In this document: piece after piece, positions 1-9,928 of the stretch
Position numbering within the stretch: position 1 is the first letter of the stretch
Layout: each line of letters opens with the position of its first letter
Assembly (NCBI GenBank): GCA_018268085.1
Contig: JAFDXE010000018.1
Coordinates: 16,091-80,090 of the forward strand
DNA: 64,000 bases
Origin: Bacteroidota bacterium
GTDB taxonomy: Bacteria; Bacteroidota; Bacteroidia; Chitinophagales; Chitinophagaceae
Direction of reading: 5' to 3'
Translations under genes and position numbers: made by a program
Notes under the pieces: model-generated
Seen by the model: only the letters and a program-made list of their open reading frames with translations
Databases searched by the model: none
Told to the model about the DNA's origin: nothing

Positions 1-1
1 G

Positions 2-394
2 ATTGCCGGGGAACCTCCGGTAAATACGGAAGAAGAACCGCAATTTCCCTGGCTGGCCAATCCATTGCCAAAAGATTCGCTGGTACTTATTGCACCGCCA
101 AAAAAAGAAGCGGAAATCACCTACCCGAGTGAACGAATTTTTACATCAAAGGATAACAATGTAATGATTCATCTCGCCGAAGCTCCCGTTAAAAAATATA
201 CTGCAAAGTTTTATAATGAAAGCGACAGCCTCCTGTTTGAACTCACCAATTTAAAAGAGGAATACCTGATCCTGGAAAAAGTAAATTTTGTAAAAGCGGG
301 CTGGTATCATTTCGAAATATTTGAAAGTGGTAAACTGGTAGAAAAAAATAAATTCCAGATACTAAGCAAGGAAGCAAAAGCCGGGAACAAATAA
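2..394 (+). CDS. C-terminal part of an unknown protein, cut by the window edge
   Basis: The reading frame is open from base 2 with no stop or convincing start. The TTG at 65 is internal, so this is the 3' end of a larger gene that begins upstream of the window. The visible part is about 130 residues and ends with TAA at 394. It has no transmembrane segment. Alternating hydrophobic and charged residues (ITYPSERIF, AKFYNESDSLLFEL, GWYHFEIFESGKLV) suggest a beta-sandwich-like tail. I do not recognise a family and assign no function. It converges with lipB across a 22-bp gap. Confidence 0.6.
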   Translation: MAGEPPVNTEEEPQFPWLANPLPKDSLVLIAPPKKEAEITYPSERIFTSKDNNVMIHLAEAPVKKYTAKFYNESDSLLFELTNLKEEYLILEKVNFVKAGWYHFEIFESGKLVEKNKFQILSKEAKAGNK

Positions 395-416
395 CTAACG
401 GCAACCGGCAACCGGA

Positions 417-1139
417 TCATTTATCCTGGAGCGTAACGTTAAATACTTTTTCGAAATTCTTTTTAAGTTTTTCTTTCACTTCCGCATAATTCATTTTCAT
501 CCCGGTTTCTTTTTCAATAGACGTTACCTGTTTGTTTTGTATGCCGCAGGGAATAATATGATTAAAATAACCCAGATCCGTATTTACATTTAATGCAAAT
601 CCATGCATCGTAATCCAGCGGCTGCAGCGCACCCCAATTGCACAAATTTTTCTTTCCTTTCCTTTTTCATCCGGATCTATCCATACACCGGTTTCACCTT
701 TACTCCTGTCGCCTGTAATACCATATTCCGCCAGGGTAAGGATCACTGTTTCTTCAATATTGCGCAGGTATTTACCGATATCGGTATAAAATTTTTCCAG
801 GTCGATGATGGGATATCCAACAATCTGTTGCAGTCCGTGAAAAGTAATATCACCGCCACGGTTGGTTTTGAAAAATTCAATTCCTTCCTGCTGCATAGCC
901 GCTTCACTCATCAGTATATTTTCCATGTGGCCACTTTTGCCTAATGTGTACACGGGCGGATGCTCACAAAAAAGTAAATGATGTTGAGTTGGCAGTTGCA
1001 TCGGATCAGCATCGGTATTGCTTTGCCGGGCGGCTGATTTTATCGCAAGATTCTGTTGCAGTAAATCCTCCTGGTATTCCCATGCCGATTTATAGTCTAT
1101 TATACCAAGATCGTTAAATATAACCTGCTGACTGTTCAA
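417..1139 (-). CDS. lipB: Octanoyl-[acyl-carrier-protein]:protein N-octanoyltransferase LipB
   Basis: LipB transfers octanoyl from acyl carrier protein to lipoyl domains, the first step of endogenous lipoate synthesis in the cytoplasm. The 240 residues carry the family signature RGGDITFHG (94-102), a catalytic lysine in KICAIG (K164) and the acyl-accepting cysteine in IIPCGI (C198). Length fits the family. The start is a TTG at 1139. It is kept because the next residues (FNDLGIIDYKSAWEYQEDLL) match the usual LipB N-terminus, and a perfect TAnnTTTG element lies just upstream. The gene is transcribed away from the RluD-like gene, with the promoter between them. Confidence 0.96.
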   Translation of the reverse strand: MNSQQVIFNDLGIIDYKSAWEYQEDLLQQNLAIKSAARQSNTDADPMQLPTQHHLLFCEHPPVYTLGKSGHMENILMSEAAMQQEGIEFFKTNRGGDITFHGLQQIVGYPIIDLEKFYTDIGKYLRNIEETVILTLAEYGITGDRSKGETGVWIDPDEKGKERKICAIGVRCSRWITMHGFALNVNTDLGYFNHIIPCGIQNKQVTSIEKETGMKMNYAEVKEKLKKNFEKVFNVTLQDK

Positions 1140-1156
1140 ATGAGTAAATTAAACAG

Positions 1157-1164
1157 CAAAGTTA
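1157..1164 (-). promoter_or_regulatory. lipB promoter -7 element TAACTTTG
   Basis: A perfect match to the Bacteroidota -7 consensus TAnnTTTG on the minus strand, 18 nt before the lipB start codon. A TTTG that could act as the -33 element lies 16 nt further upstream, slightly short of the usual spacing. The leader would be about ten nucleotides. Confidence 0.5.
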
Positions 1165-1285
1165 TAGTAAGAAGTATAAACAAATGCTTTTGCAGCATGT
1201 AGTGCCTTTTCATTCCCTTGCGATCTCCCCGGGCGAGCCAATAAAAACTTTCATTGTATCTTGCACGCCTACTAAACAACAATCA

Positions 1286-2338
1286 ATGCCTGCACCAGGA
1301 GAAATGGAAGAAGAACTTTCTGAATCGGAATCGCTGTATGAAAAATTATCCATCGTAGTTACGAAAGGCCAGGAACCGTTACGTATTGATAAATTCTTAA
1401 TGTCACGTATTGAAGGCGCAACCAGGAATAAGATTCAACAGGCAATTGAAAACGACCTGGTGCTGGTAAACGATAAGCCTGTTAAAAGCAACTACAAAAT
1501 AAAACCGCACGATCGTATCATTATATTCGATAGCAATTCACCTGAATCATCTGAAATTATTCCACAGGATATTCCCCTGAAAATAGTATATGAAGATGAC
1601 GACCTGTTTGTTATTGATAAACCGGTAGGCATGGTGGCACACCCCGGAAGCGGCAATCCAGACAAAACCCTGATCAATGCAGTGGCCTGGCATCTAAAAC
1701 AAAACAACCCAACTATTGATGAAAGTATTTTACCGAGGTTTGGATTGGTTCATCGAATAGACAAAAACACCAGCGGACTGATTGTATTGGCTAAGACACA
1801 AAAAGCCATGAGCGATCTTGCTAAACAATTTTTCAATCACACCGTATATCGCAGGTATGTTGCATTGGTTTGGGGCGATTTTGAAGAAGATGAAGGAACG
1901 ATCATTGCCCATGTTGGAAGACACCAGCGTTTTCGCAAATTATTTACGGCTTATCCGGATGGTGAATACGGGAAAGATGCCATTACTCATTATAAGGTTT
2001 TAGAACGGTTTAATTACGTAACACTGGTTGAATGCAGGCTTGAAACCGGCAGAACTCACCAGATTCGTGTTCACATGCAATACATCGGACACCCGTTATT
2101 CAATGATGAATTTTACGGTGGCGACAGGATTGTAAAAGGAACAGTGTACACAAAATACAAACAGTTTGTAGATAATTGTTTTGCGATTTGCCCCCGGCAC
2201 GCCCTGCACGCTAAAGAACTCGGTTTCATACACCCGGTTACAAGAAAAGAAATGATGTTCAGCAGCGAATTGCCCGATGATATGCAGCAACTGATAGATA
2301 AATGGAGAAAGTACAGCCAGTTTAAAAGCCTGGAATAA
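1286..2338 (+). CDS. rluD: RluA/RluD-family 23S rRNA pseudouridine synthase
   Basis: This enzyme isomerises uridines to pseudouridine in RNA; the RluD branch acts on helix 69 of 23S rRNA. The protein has an N-terminal S4 RNA-binding domain (RIDKFLMSRIEGATRNKIQ, about residues 30-75) and a RluA catalytic domain with HRIDKNTSGLIVLAKT, which holds the catalytic aspartate. GRTHQIRVH follows downstream. The frame is open back to 1184, but that extension is low-complexity and not conserved-looking. I choose the ATG at 1286 (MPAPGEMEEE), which follows a promoter-like TATCTTGC at 1257. The RluD assignment rests on the S4 plus catalytic-domain layout; a related RluA paralogue remains possible. Confidence 0.9.
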   Translation: MPAPGEMEEELSESESLYEKLSIVVTKGQEPLRIDKFLMSRIEGATRNKIQQAIENDLVLVNDKPVKSNYKIKPHDRIIIFDSNSPESSEIIPQDIPLKIVYEDDDLFVIDKPVGMVAHPGSGNPDKTLINAVAWHLKQNNPTIDESILPRFGLVHRIDKNTSGLIVLAKTQKAMSDLAKQFFNHTVYRRYVALVWGDFEEDEGTIIAHVGRHQRFRKLFTAYPDGEYGKDAITHYKVLERFNYVTLVECRLETGRTHQIRVHMQYIGHPLFNDEFYGGDRIVKGTVYTKYKQFVDNCFAICPRHALHAKELGFIHPVTRKEMMFSSELPDDMQQLIDKWRKYSQFKSLE

Positions 2339-2352
2339 TTCAGCGGCTATCC

Positions 2353-2754
2353 CTAACCGGTATCTTCTTTGGTTTCTTTTAATTCAACCTCCCGGAGATC
2401 AGCTTCCATTTTTTCTTTCTTCATGCCCACCCTGATCAGTAAGAACAGGCTCATGTATATATTCGCTATCCACACCAAGGCAAATCCCCCGATAAGATAA
2501 CCCCGCCAATCGGGAAACAACAGGTGATACCTTGTAATGGCAAGGAAAAATATCGTAACGTAATGACTAAAACAATATTCACAGGTAAATAAATAAAAGA
2601 ATTTCCTGTGGAGCAGTGTGCGGCATGATGTAGATTTTTTTACGCAGTATTCTCTTGGTTCACGGAACACTTCTTCGTGGGTGACCGTCCAGGCAATGCA
2701 CGCAACCGGTATGGCAAGAATAAAAAGATAAATGAGCTGCTGTTGAAGTGGCAT
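2353..2754 (-). CDS. Small membrane protein with a cysteine-rich loop
   Basis: A 133-residue protein with three probable transmembrane segments: about 6-24, 57-76 and 86-108. A loop between the first two holds four cysteines, including a CxxC pair (TCEYCFSHY). The C-terminus is short, charged and lysine/glutamate-rich. The cysteine pattern followed by a membrane helix resembles small DUF1360-like membrane proteins, but I am not certain of the family and assign no function. It converges with the RluD-like gene across a 14-bp gap. The 184 bp separating it from the next minus-strand gene show no clear promoter. Confidence 0.75.
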   Translation of the reverse strand: MPLQQQLIYLFILAIPVACIAWTVTHEEVFREPREYCVKKSTSCRTLLHRKFFYLFTCEYCFSHYVTIFFLAITRYHLLFPDWRGYLIGGFALVWIANIYMSLFLLIRVGMKKEKMEADLREVELKETKEDTG

Positions 2755-2938
2755 GAAGGAGAGTGAGCAAACGGGGTTCCAGTTTTTTGAGTAAGGCGTT
2801 ACACGAATCAGGTAATACTTTAAATAACACGAATTATACTGGCATGAACATTTTCTTCAGGTTCTAATTGAATCGTTCTTTATATTTATTGTTCACGGTT
2901 CAATCCGTTGAGAAAAATCATGTAAAAAAACGTCGCCC

Positions 2939-3862
2939 TCAATAAAAATCAAACAAGGTAGCCGTAAACACGCCCCGCTCCCGCTTCTTAAATATCGCTT
3001 TCCAGTTGCCATTGTACCGGATCAGCACCGGCACGGTTAACTGCTGAAACCTGCCCATTTGCACTTCCATACTCACTTTAAAATCATACACACCGGCATC
3101 ATAACTCAGTACATAATTCCTGGCAACCACTTCATACGTGCTGTCGTTGAACCAGGTTGTCATTTCATCAACCACCACGGCATCTTCTTTGCCTGGTTTT
3201 ACTTTCTGTTTAAAAATATAACAACTGGTTCCGTTATAAGCATCAAAGTCGATACTCATGTCGTACCGATCTGCAATATCATCATCATAGATCGCCGTTT
3301 TATTACTCATGAATGGTAAACCGGAAATTCTTTTGCCCGGGTTAAAAAACAACATTTTTAATTGTTGCTTATGTTTTTCCATGCCTGATTTTCCTTCTGT
3401 TGAAAATTCTGTTCCTTTTACAATATTGGTTTCATTACACACGCTGTCTTTTGTAAAAAACAGGGAAGCATACATCTGTGCGGTGTAATAATTGAATTCA
3501 TGCTGATCGTCGTATATATCACCGGTGGTAGTTTCCTCAAGTGTTTCCATCCTACGGCAATTTGCTGAACGGATTTGCCTTGTTTTACTGTGCAGGGATG
3601 CCAGCAGGTCACCGTTTTTCTTTAACATCCGGATATCATTGATGGCCGAAAAATTAAGTATGCGCAGGTTCCGGAATGCTTTATAAAAACTACTGTCGTT
3701 TTTAACGTGTTCTATAAATGAAGCAACATTCAGCTTATTATTCAGTACCAGGTTGTGGAGTGTAATAACTTTCTTTCCTACTTCTATGGTTGAATCGGGC
3801 TTTGCCTGTGCAGTTGCAAAGAAACCGATCAACACAAAAAAAGGTATGAAAATAATCTTCAT
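2939..3862 (-). CDS. Secreted or periplasmic protein of unknown function
   Basis: A 307-residue protein. It starts with a classical signal peptide (MKIIFIPFFVLIGFFATAQA, cleavage expected after residue 20) and has no later membrane helix. The C-terminal half alternates polar and aromatic residues (STYEVVARNYVLSYDAG, FKVSMEVQMGRFQQLTVP), as in beta-rich periplasmic lipoprotein-type domains. A perfect -7 element sits only six bases before the ATG, so the transcript may be leaderless. The family is not recognised. It is downstream of def on the same strand, but its own promoter argues for independent transcription. Confidence 0.75.
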   Translation of the reverse strand: MKIIFIPFFVLIGFFATAQAKPDSTIEVGKKVITLHNLVLNNKLNVASFIEHVKNDSSFYKAFRNLRILNFSAINDIRMLKKNGDLLASLHSKTRQIRSANCRRMETLEETTTGDIYDDQHEFNYYTAQMYASLFFTKDSVCNETNIVKGTEFSTEGKSGMEKHKQQLKMLFFNPGKRISGLPFMSNKTAIYDDDIADRYDMSIDFDAYNGTSCYIFKQKVKPGKEDAVVVDEMTTWFNDSTYEVVARNYVLSYDAGVYDFKVSMEVQMGRFQQLTVPVLIRYNGNWKAIFKKRERGVFTATLFDFY

Positions 3863-3867
3863 ACCTG

Positions 3868-3875
3868 CAAATGTA
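3868..3875 (-). promoter_or_regulatory. -7 element TACATTTG for the secreted-protein gene
   Basis: A perfect TAnnTTTG match ending six bases upstream of the ATG at 3862. In Bacteroidota transcription starts about seven bases after this element, so the predicted mRNA would begin at or very near the start codon. Confidence 0.5.
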
Positions 3876-3937
3876 AAATCAATTTAAACAATATATAGCT
3901 TTAAGCAAGGGAGCATTTGAACGCTCTTCCCGGTTTA

Positions 3938-4516
3938 TCATTTAGGGAACAGCATCCGGTAATCCACTTTTACTTTTCCTTTACTGATATCATCCAGCTT
4001 TCTTTTTAATAATGTTCTTTTAAGCGGCTTTATGTAATCAATAAATAATTTCCCGTCTATATGATCGTATTCATGCAAAATAATACGACCGGTAATTCCA
4101 TTAAATGTTTTTGTATGCGTAACAAAGTGCTCATCTGCATATTCTATGGTAACAGATTCGCTACGCATGATGTCTTCCCGTATTTTTGGAATGCTTAAGC
4201 AGCCTTCATTGTAACTCCATTCGTTTCCATTGAGTGATTTAATATGAGCGTTAATGAACACTGCTTTAAACCCCGGTTCATCAGGATATTTTCCTTTCTC
4301 CTCTTCCTCCTGGTTGGCAAAAATCTGTGTACTATCAACCACAAACAAACGAATGTCTTTATTAACCTGTGGTGCAGCCAATCCCACTCCATTGCTGTTA
4401 TACATGGTTTCCCACATATCTTCTATTAATTTCTGTAAGCCAGGGTATTCGGGTGTAATATCAACACCGGTTTTTCTTAATACCGGTGAACCGTATGCAA
4501 CAATCGGAAGAATCAT
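3938..4516 (-). CDS. def: Peptide deformylase
   Basis: Peptide deformylase removes the formyl group from the N-terminal methionine of new proteins in the cytoplasm. All three metal-site motifs are present: GVGLAAPQ (43-50), EGCLS with the metal-ligand cysteine (104-108) and HEYDH (148-152), the HExxH motif with two metal histidines and the catalytic glutamate. The 192 residues fit the bacterial family. An acidic insertion (QEEEEKGKYPDEPG) lies in the loop after motif 1. The gene follows ruvX on the same strand after 81 bp and may be in its operon. Confidence 0.97.
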   Translation of the reverse strand: MILPIVAYGSPVLRKTGVDITPEYPGLQKLIEDMWETMYNSNGVGLAAPQVNKDIRLFVVDSTQIFANQEEEEKGKYPDEPGFKAVFINAHIKSLNGNEWSYNEGCLSIPKIREDIMRSESVTIEYADEHFVTHTKTFNGITGRIILHEYDHIDGKLFIDYIKPLKRTLLKRKLDDISKGKVKVDYRMLFPK

Positions 4517-4597
4517 GTTTTATTTATTATGTAAAAAATCAGATGCAAATATACTGAATGTTGGGTGCAGGCGATTCATTCAAAGGTTAACAGCATA

Positions 4598-5008
4598 CTA
4601 ATTACTGGCCAGGTATTCCTGCAACATGATGGTAGCCGCAATTTCATCCAGTATTTTTTTGTCACGCCTGTCTTTTTTCTTCATCCCCATTTCAATCATC
4701 GCATCTTTTGCCATCTTTGAAGTAAACCGTTCATCTACATCCTTCACGGGTATTGCAGGGAATTCTTTTTTTATTTTATCGATGGCAGCCTGGGCCGGCT
4801 TAGTTCCATGTGTATCGGATTCATCCCAATTCTTAGGCAATCCCACAATGATCAATTCCACCTGTTCTGACAGCAAATATTTTTTCAGAAAAGGAATCAG
4901 TTCCTTTGAATCAATGGTGGTTAACCCGGTAGCAATAATTTTCAGCGGGTCGGTAACGGCAATGCCTGTTCGTTTAACGCCATAATCAATTGCCATTATT
5001 CTTGCCAT
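4598..5008 (-). CDS. ruvX: Putative pre-16S rRNA nuclease / Holliday junction resolvase-like protein (YqgF/RuvX)
   Basis: YqgF proteins have an RNase H fold and take part in 16S rRNA 5' end maturation; some members were described as resolvase-like. The 136-residue protein starts with the family signature RIMAIDYGVKRTGIAVTDP, containing the first catalytic aspartate. It continues with ELIIVGLPKNWDES and ends with DERFTSKMAKDAMIE and KKDRRDKKILDEIAATIMLQEYL, which provide the remaining acidic residues. It begins five bases after the stop of the upstream prenyltransferase gene, so the two are almost certainly co-transcribed. Confidence 0.95.
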   Translation of the reverse strand: MARIMAIDYGVKRTGIAVTDPLKIIATGLTTIDSKELIPFLKKYLLSEQVELIIVGLPKNWDESDTHGTKPAQAAIDKIKKEFPAIPVKDVDERFTSKMAKDAMIEMGMKKKDRRDKKILDEIAATIMLQEYLASN

Positions 5009-5012
5009 GTAA

Positions 5013-5969
5013 TTATTTTATGAAAAGATCGAGTAATACAAATACAGCAAATACAACAGATGCAATTCCGTTGGCTGTCATAAATGCCAGGTTTACCCTC
5101 CGCAGATCGTTTGGTTTTACAACAGAATGCTGGTACAGCAACATGCCGGCAAATACTGCAACACCACTCCAATACCAGGTGCCGAACTTTCCGTACACAC
5201 CTGCATATACCACACAGGCTGCGGAAAGCAGGTGTAACAATTCAGATACCCGCAATGCTTTACCTTTTCCAATTGCCGCAGGAATGGAATGCAACTGGTT
5301 ACTGCGATCAAATTCTTCATCCTGCAATGCATAAATGATATCAAAGCCGCTAACCCAGAAAATTACAGCGAAAGAAAACAAAAGCGGCAAAAGTGCAAAT
5401 GCACCGGTTACTGCAAGATAGGCGCCGATGGGTGCAAGGCTCAATCCAACACCCAATACCAAATGACATAAAGCGGTAAACCTTTTTGTATAACTGTAAA
5501 AAAGAATTACAAATAAAGCTACCGGCGACAGGTAGAAGCAGATCCGGTTTATGGAAAAGGTGCAGGCTATGAATGATATACAACAAACAATAACGAATAA
5601 TAAAGCACTGTTGCTTTTAATGATCCCCTGCGGAATTTCCCTGATGGCTGTACGGGGATTTCTGGCATCAAAGCTTCTGTCGAGATAACGATTGAATGCC
5701 ATTGCAGCACTGCGTGCGAAAACCATGCATAATATAACGGCAATGAATACGGGCAAATATCGTACGGTTGGCGGTGCCGAATTCACCTGGCTATTGATTG
5801 ATTCATGATGCAAAACACCCAGGAAAAATCCAATAATGGCAAAGGGCATCGCAAATATGGTATGCGAAAATTTAATTAAGGAAAGATAATTTTTTACCGT
5901 ATTCAAGAAATAGGTTTTATTTTTTCTTCTATCAATCTCATTACAAAAATCATTGTAACCGTTCATCAC
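5013..5969 (-). CDS. UbiA-family polyprenyltransferase (menaquinone or ubiquinone pathway type)
   Basis: An integral membrane prenyltransferase that attaches a polyprenyl chain to an aromatic ring. It carries the two Asp-rich motifs of the UbiA superfamily, NRYLDRSFDARNPRTA and YALQDEEFDR, plus about eight hydrophobic segments in 318 residues. Since Bacteroidota use menaquinone, a role in menaquinone synthesis (MqnP-like in the futalosine route, or MenA/UbiA-like) is likely, but the exact substrate is inference. The ORF begins with a polar stretch of about 25 residues before LNTVKNYLSLIKFSHTIFA; the true start could lie slightly downstream. It is first in an apparent prenyltransferase-ruvX-def operon. 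Confidence 0.88.
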   Translation of the reverse strand: MMNGYNDFCNEIDRRKNKTYFLNTVKNYLSLIKFSHTIFAMPFAIIGFFLGVLHHESINSQVNSAPPTVRYLPVFIAVILCMVFARSAAMAFNRYLDRSFDARNPRTAIREIPQGIIKSNSALLFVIVCCISFIACTFSINRICFYLSPVALFVILFYSYTKRFTALCHLVLGVGLSLAPIGAYLAVTGAFALLPLLFSFAVIFWVSGFDIIYALQDEEFDRSNQLHSIPAAIGKGKALRVSELLHLLSAACVVYAGVYGKFGTWYWSGVAVFAGMLLYQHSVVKPNDLRRVNLAFMTANGIASVVFAVFVLLDLFIK

Positions 5970-5990
5970 ACAACTTCACATCAGCCATCT

Positions 5991-6088
5991 TCAATTCAAC
6001 ATTCATAATTCAACATTCATCATTCACAATTCAACATTCATCATTCATAATTCATAATTCATCATTCATAATTCATAATCATCATTCA
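5991..6088. repeat. AT-rich degenerate short tandem repeat (ATTCATAATTCA / ATTCATCATTCA type)
   Basis: About 100 bp built from imperfect copies of a 6-12 bp unit (ATTCAT, ATTCAA, AATTCA, ATCATTC). It fills the space between the prenyltransferase start and the stop of the TrmH-family gene, and slightly overlaps the latter's 3' end. No reading frame, promoter or stem is clear. It looks like slippage-prone intergenic simple sequence. Confidence 0.7.
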
Positions 6089-6625
6089 CCCTTCAGCCTT
6101 CATCCTCCCCCGCACAATTTCCCACAATACTACACCCGCTGCTGTTGCAATATTCAAAGAATGTTTCATTCCCAATTGCGGAATTTCAATACAACCATCG
6201 CACTGCAAAATCGTTTCCTGTTCAACACCCGTAACTTCATTACCGAAAATAACCGCAATTTTATCACTTGCATTAAACAGGGCCTTTTCAAGCGAAATAC
6301 TATTTTGTACCTGTTCCACCGCATACACGGTGTATCCCTCCGATTTCAGGAAGGCAATGGCTTCTCTTGCATTGTCAAAATATTTCCAATCTACCGTGTC
6401 TTCTGCGCCCAGCGCTGTTTTTTTAATTTCCTTATGCGGAGGTTTTGCCGTGTAGCCTGTAATAAATACTGCTTCCAGTAAAAATGCATCTGCGGTTCTG
6501 AATACGCTACCTACATTATAAGCACTCCGTATATTTTCCAGCACGGCAATCACGGGCGTTTTTACAGAGCGTTTAAATTCTGCAACTGTTTTGCGATTCA
6601 ATTCTGCCATGCTCAATTTCTGCAT
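6086..6625 (-). CDS. TrmH/SpoU-family RNA methyltransferase
   Basis: A SPOUT-fold enzyme that methylates the ribose 2'-OH of tRNA or rRNA using S-adenosylmethionine. The three SpoU motifs are present in the 179 residues: NIRSAYNVGSVFRTADAF (motif 1), IFGNEVTGVEQE (motif 2) and IEIPQLGMKHSLNIATAAGV (motif 3, the trefoil knot). There is no N-terminal substrate-binding domain, so it belongs to the short TrmL/TrmH-like group. The target nucleotide cannot be read from the sequence. It lies 280 bp downstream of pyrG. Confidence 0.9.
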   Translation of the reverse strand: MQKLSMAELNRKTVAEFKRSVKTPVIAVLENIRSAYNVGSVFRTADAFLLEAVFITGYTAKPPHKEIKKTALGAEDTVDWKYFDNAREAIAFLKSEGYTVYAVEQVQNSISLEKALFNASDKIAVIFGNEVTGVEQETILQCDGCIEIPQLGMKHSLNIATAAGVVLWEIVRGRMKAEG

Positions 6626-6826
6626 CCGGCAAAATTAAGGTGTGAGGGAGTAATATTAAAATCGTTTAAGCGCTTTACGGCGGGTATAAGAATATGAGTA
6701 TGTGGAAGCAGTTTATTTTTTAACCATCAATATATCCCCGGTCAGCTTCTGTTGCGTCGCACACTTCAACAAACGTGCAAGGCCGGGCTATTCTATGGGG
6801 CTGAGTGGTTAAACGCTCAACGTCCT

Positions 6827-6894
6827 AAAATGCTAAACTTCTTCCTGCGGAAAGACATCGGAAATGCTCAACTTCTTTCTACGGAAAGACATTG
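6827..6894. repeat. Tandem duplication of a 34-bp unit
   Basis: Two head-to-tail copies of a 34-bp unit (6827-6860 and 6861-6894) agree at 29 of 34 positions; each contains ACGGAAAGACAT or GCGGAAAGACAT. They sit just beyond the 3' end of pyrG (stop at 6906). No coding potential is seen. Confidence 0.7.
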
Positions 6895-6905
6895 AGCGAA
6901 ATACT

Positions 6906-8555
<1,650 letters not shown>

Positions 8556-8935
8556 TTATATAAGAATTACAATGTTAATTCATCAATCATCAATACCGGT
8601 ATAAACCAAACGCACGGTAAACGCCAGTCCCCAAATGCGGAACTTAATTAATATATACTCAGTACTTTTTGAAAAACTTAATGACCGGAGAAGAATAGAA
8701 ATATCCTAGAGGTCATGCAAAGATAATATGAATATTTGGCTGAGCGAAATAAGCCATGCTTTTTTTGAAAAAAAACAGTTCCCCGTGTTATTTTTTCCAT
8801 TCCAATAATAAAAAAGTGCATGTATCATCCCGGCTACCAAACAACTTCATAAAAACCGGCAGCCTGATAATATCTTATTTATTAATTTGTTGCCAGGGTA
8901 ATGCATAGAATGAAAAGTCCTTTCACCAGGTAATA
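8556..8935. other. 380-bp intergenic region between hldD and pyrG
   Basis: There is no gene here. On the minus strand it holds the pyrG -7 promoter element (8718-8725) and about 155 nt of leader. Near the hldD end there is an imperfect inverted pair (GGCTGCC and GGTAGCC) without a clean T-run, at best a weak terminator. I see no recognisable riboswitch. Confidence 0.5.
8718..8725 (-). promoter_or_regulatory. pyrG promoter -7 element TATCTTTG
   Basis: A perfect TAnnTTTG match on the minus strand. A TTTC that could stand in for the -33 TTTG lies about 20 nt upstream. The predicted leader to the pyrG ATG at 8555 is roughly 155 nt, unusually long for this window. Confidence 0.55.
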
Positions 8936-9925
8936 TCAATAATAAGTATTGGTTAACAGGTAATTTTTTACATAATCTTCCACTCCTTCTTCCAGCGAAT
9001 AAAACTTTTCAGTATAGCCGGCCGCTCGCAGTTTTTCCATATTGGCTTCTGTAAAATACTGGTAGGTTTCTCTTATATCCGCGGGCATATCAATAAAATC
9101 AATATTCACCGGTATGTCCATAGCATTATATGTTGCGGTTACCAGGTCGATGAATGTCCTGGCTTTGCCCGTACCAAGATTATAGATGGCAGATGAAATT
9201 GTATCACATCCATTCATTAACCATGCACATACTTTGATCACATCCTTTACATAAATAAAATCCCTCAACTGCTCACCATCCTTATATCCTCTTTTGTGTG
9301 ATTTAAATAATTTTACGATCCCGTTATTCTGCACTTGTCCGAACGCATGAAAAATCACACTCGCCATTCTTTTTTTATGATATTCATTTGGGCCATATAC
9401 ATTAAAGAATTTAAGCCCGGCCCAGAATGGCGGATGATCTTCCTGGTGCAGCATCCATTTATCAAATTCATTTTTGGAAACACCGTAAGGATTTAAAGGG
9501 ATGAGTTTGTCGGAGAGCGCATGATCGTCATCGTATCCAAGTTTACCATCACCATACGTTGCAGCAGAGGACGCATATACCAAAGGCACATTGTTGATGG
9601 TACAGTAATTCCATATTTTTTTTGAATACTCAACATTCAGGTGCTGGTGAATCACATAATTAAATTCGGTGGTGTCTGTTCTTGCGCCGAGATGAAAAAC
9701 AAAATCCACTTTTGGTTGCTCTATATTCAGCCATTCAAAAAAATTCTCTCTTTCTATTCTTACGGTGTACTTTTTATGTATAAGATTGAGTTCTTTGTCT
9801 TCCCGGTCGAATTCATCTACCAGCAATAAATTTTCATACCCTTTTTCATTCAGGTATCCAACCAGGCAACTGCCGATAAAGCCGGCGGCACCCGTAATAA
9901 CAATTGTTGCGTTTTTGTTCATCAT
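8936..9925 (-). CDS. hldD: ADP-L-glycero-D-manno-heptose 6-epimerase
   Basis: HldD epimerises ADP-D-glycero-manno-heptose to the L-glycero form used in lipopolysaccharide inner core. The 329-residue protein is an extended SDR enzyme. It has a Rossmann GxxGxxG near the N-terminus (ITGAAGFIGS), FHLGARTDTTE, the YxxxK pair in NPYGVSK and the family stretch FFNVYGPNEYHKKRMASV. Its start is three bases from the purL stop, so the two are probably co-transcribed although the pathways differ. The GT9 glycosyltransferase at 41 kb is a possible heptose user. Confidence 0.95.
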   Translation of the reverse strand: MMNKNATIVITGAAGFIGSCLVGYLNEKGYENLLLVDEFDREDKELNLIHKKYTVRIERENFFEWLNIEQPKVDFVFHLGARTDTTEFNYVIHQHLNVEYSKKIWNYCTINNVPLVYASSAATYGDGKLGYDDDHALSDKLIPLNPYGVSKNEFDKWMLHQEDHPPFWAGLKFFNVYGPNEYHKKRMASVIFHAFGQVQNNGIVKLFKSHKRGYKDGEQLRDFIYVKDVIKVCAWLMNGCDTISSAIYNLGTGKARTFIDLVTATYNAMDIPVNIDFIDMPADIRETYQYFTEANMEKLRAAGYTEKFYSLEEGVEDYVKNYLLTNTYY

Positions 9926-9928
9926 ATT

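Noticed and set aside
603..944. ORF on the plus strand inside lipB
   Set aside because: It is antisense to a confident lipB coding sequence and has no family features, as with many other shadow frames.
1184..1285. N-terminal extension of the RluD-like protein from 1184
   Set aside because: It is not domain-like, and a promoter-like element sits inside it; the ATG at 1286 gives the usual protein.
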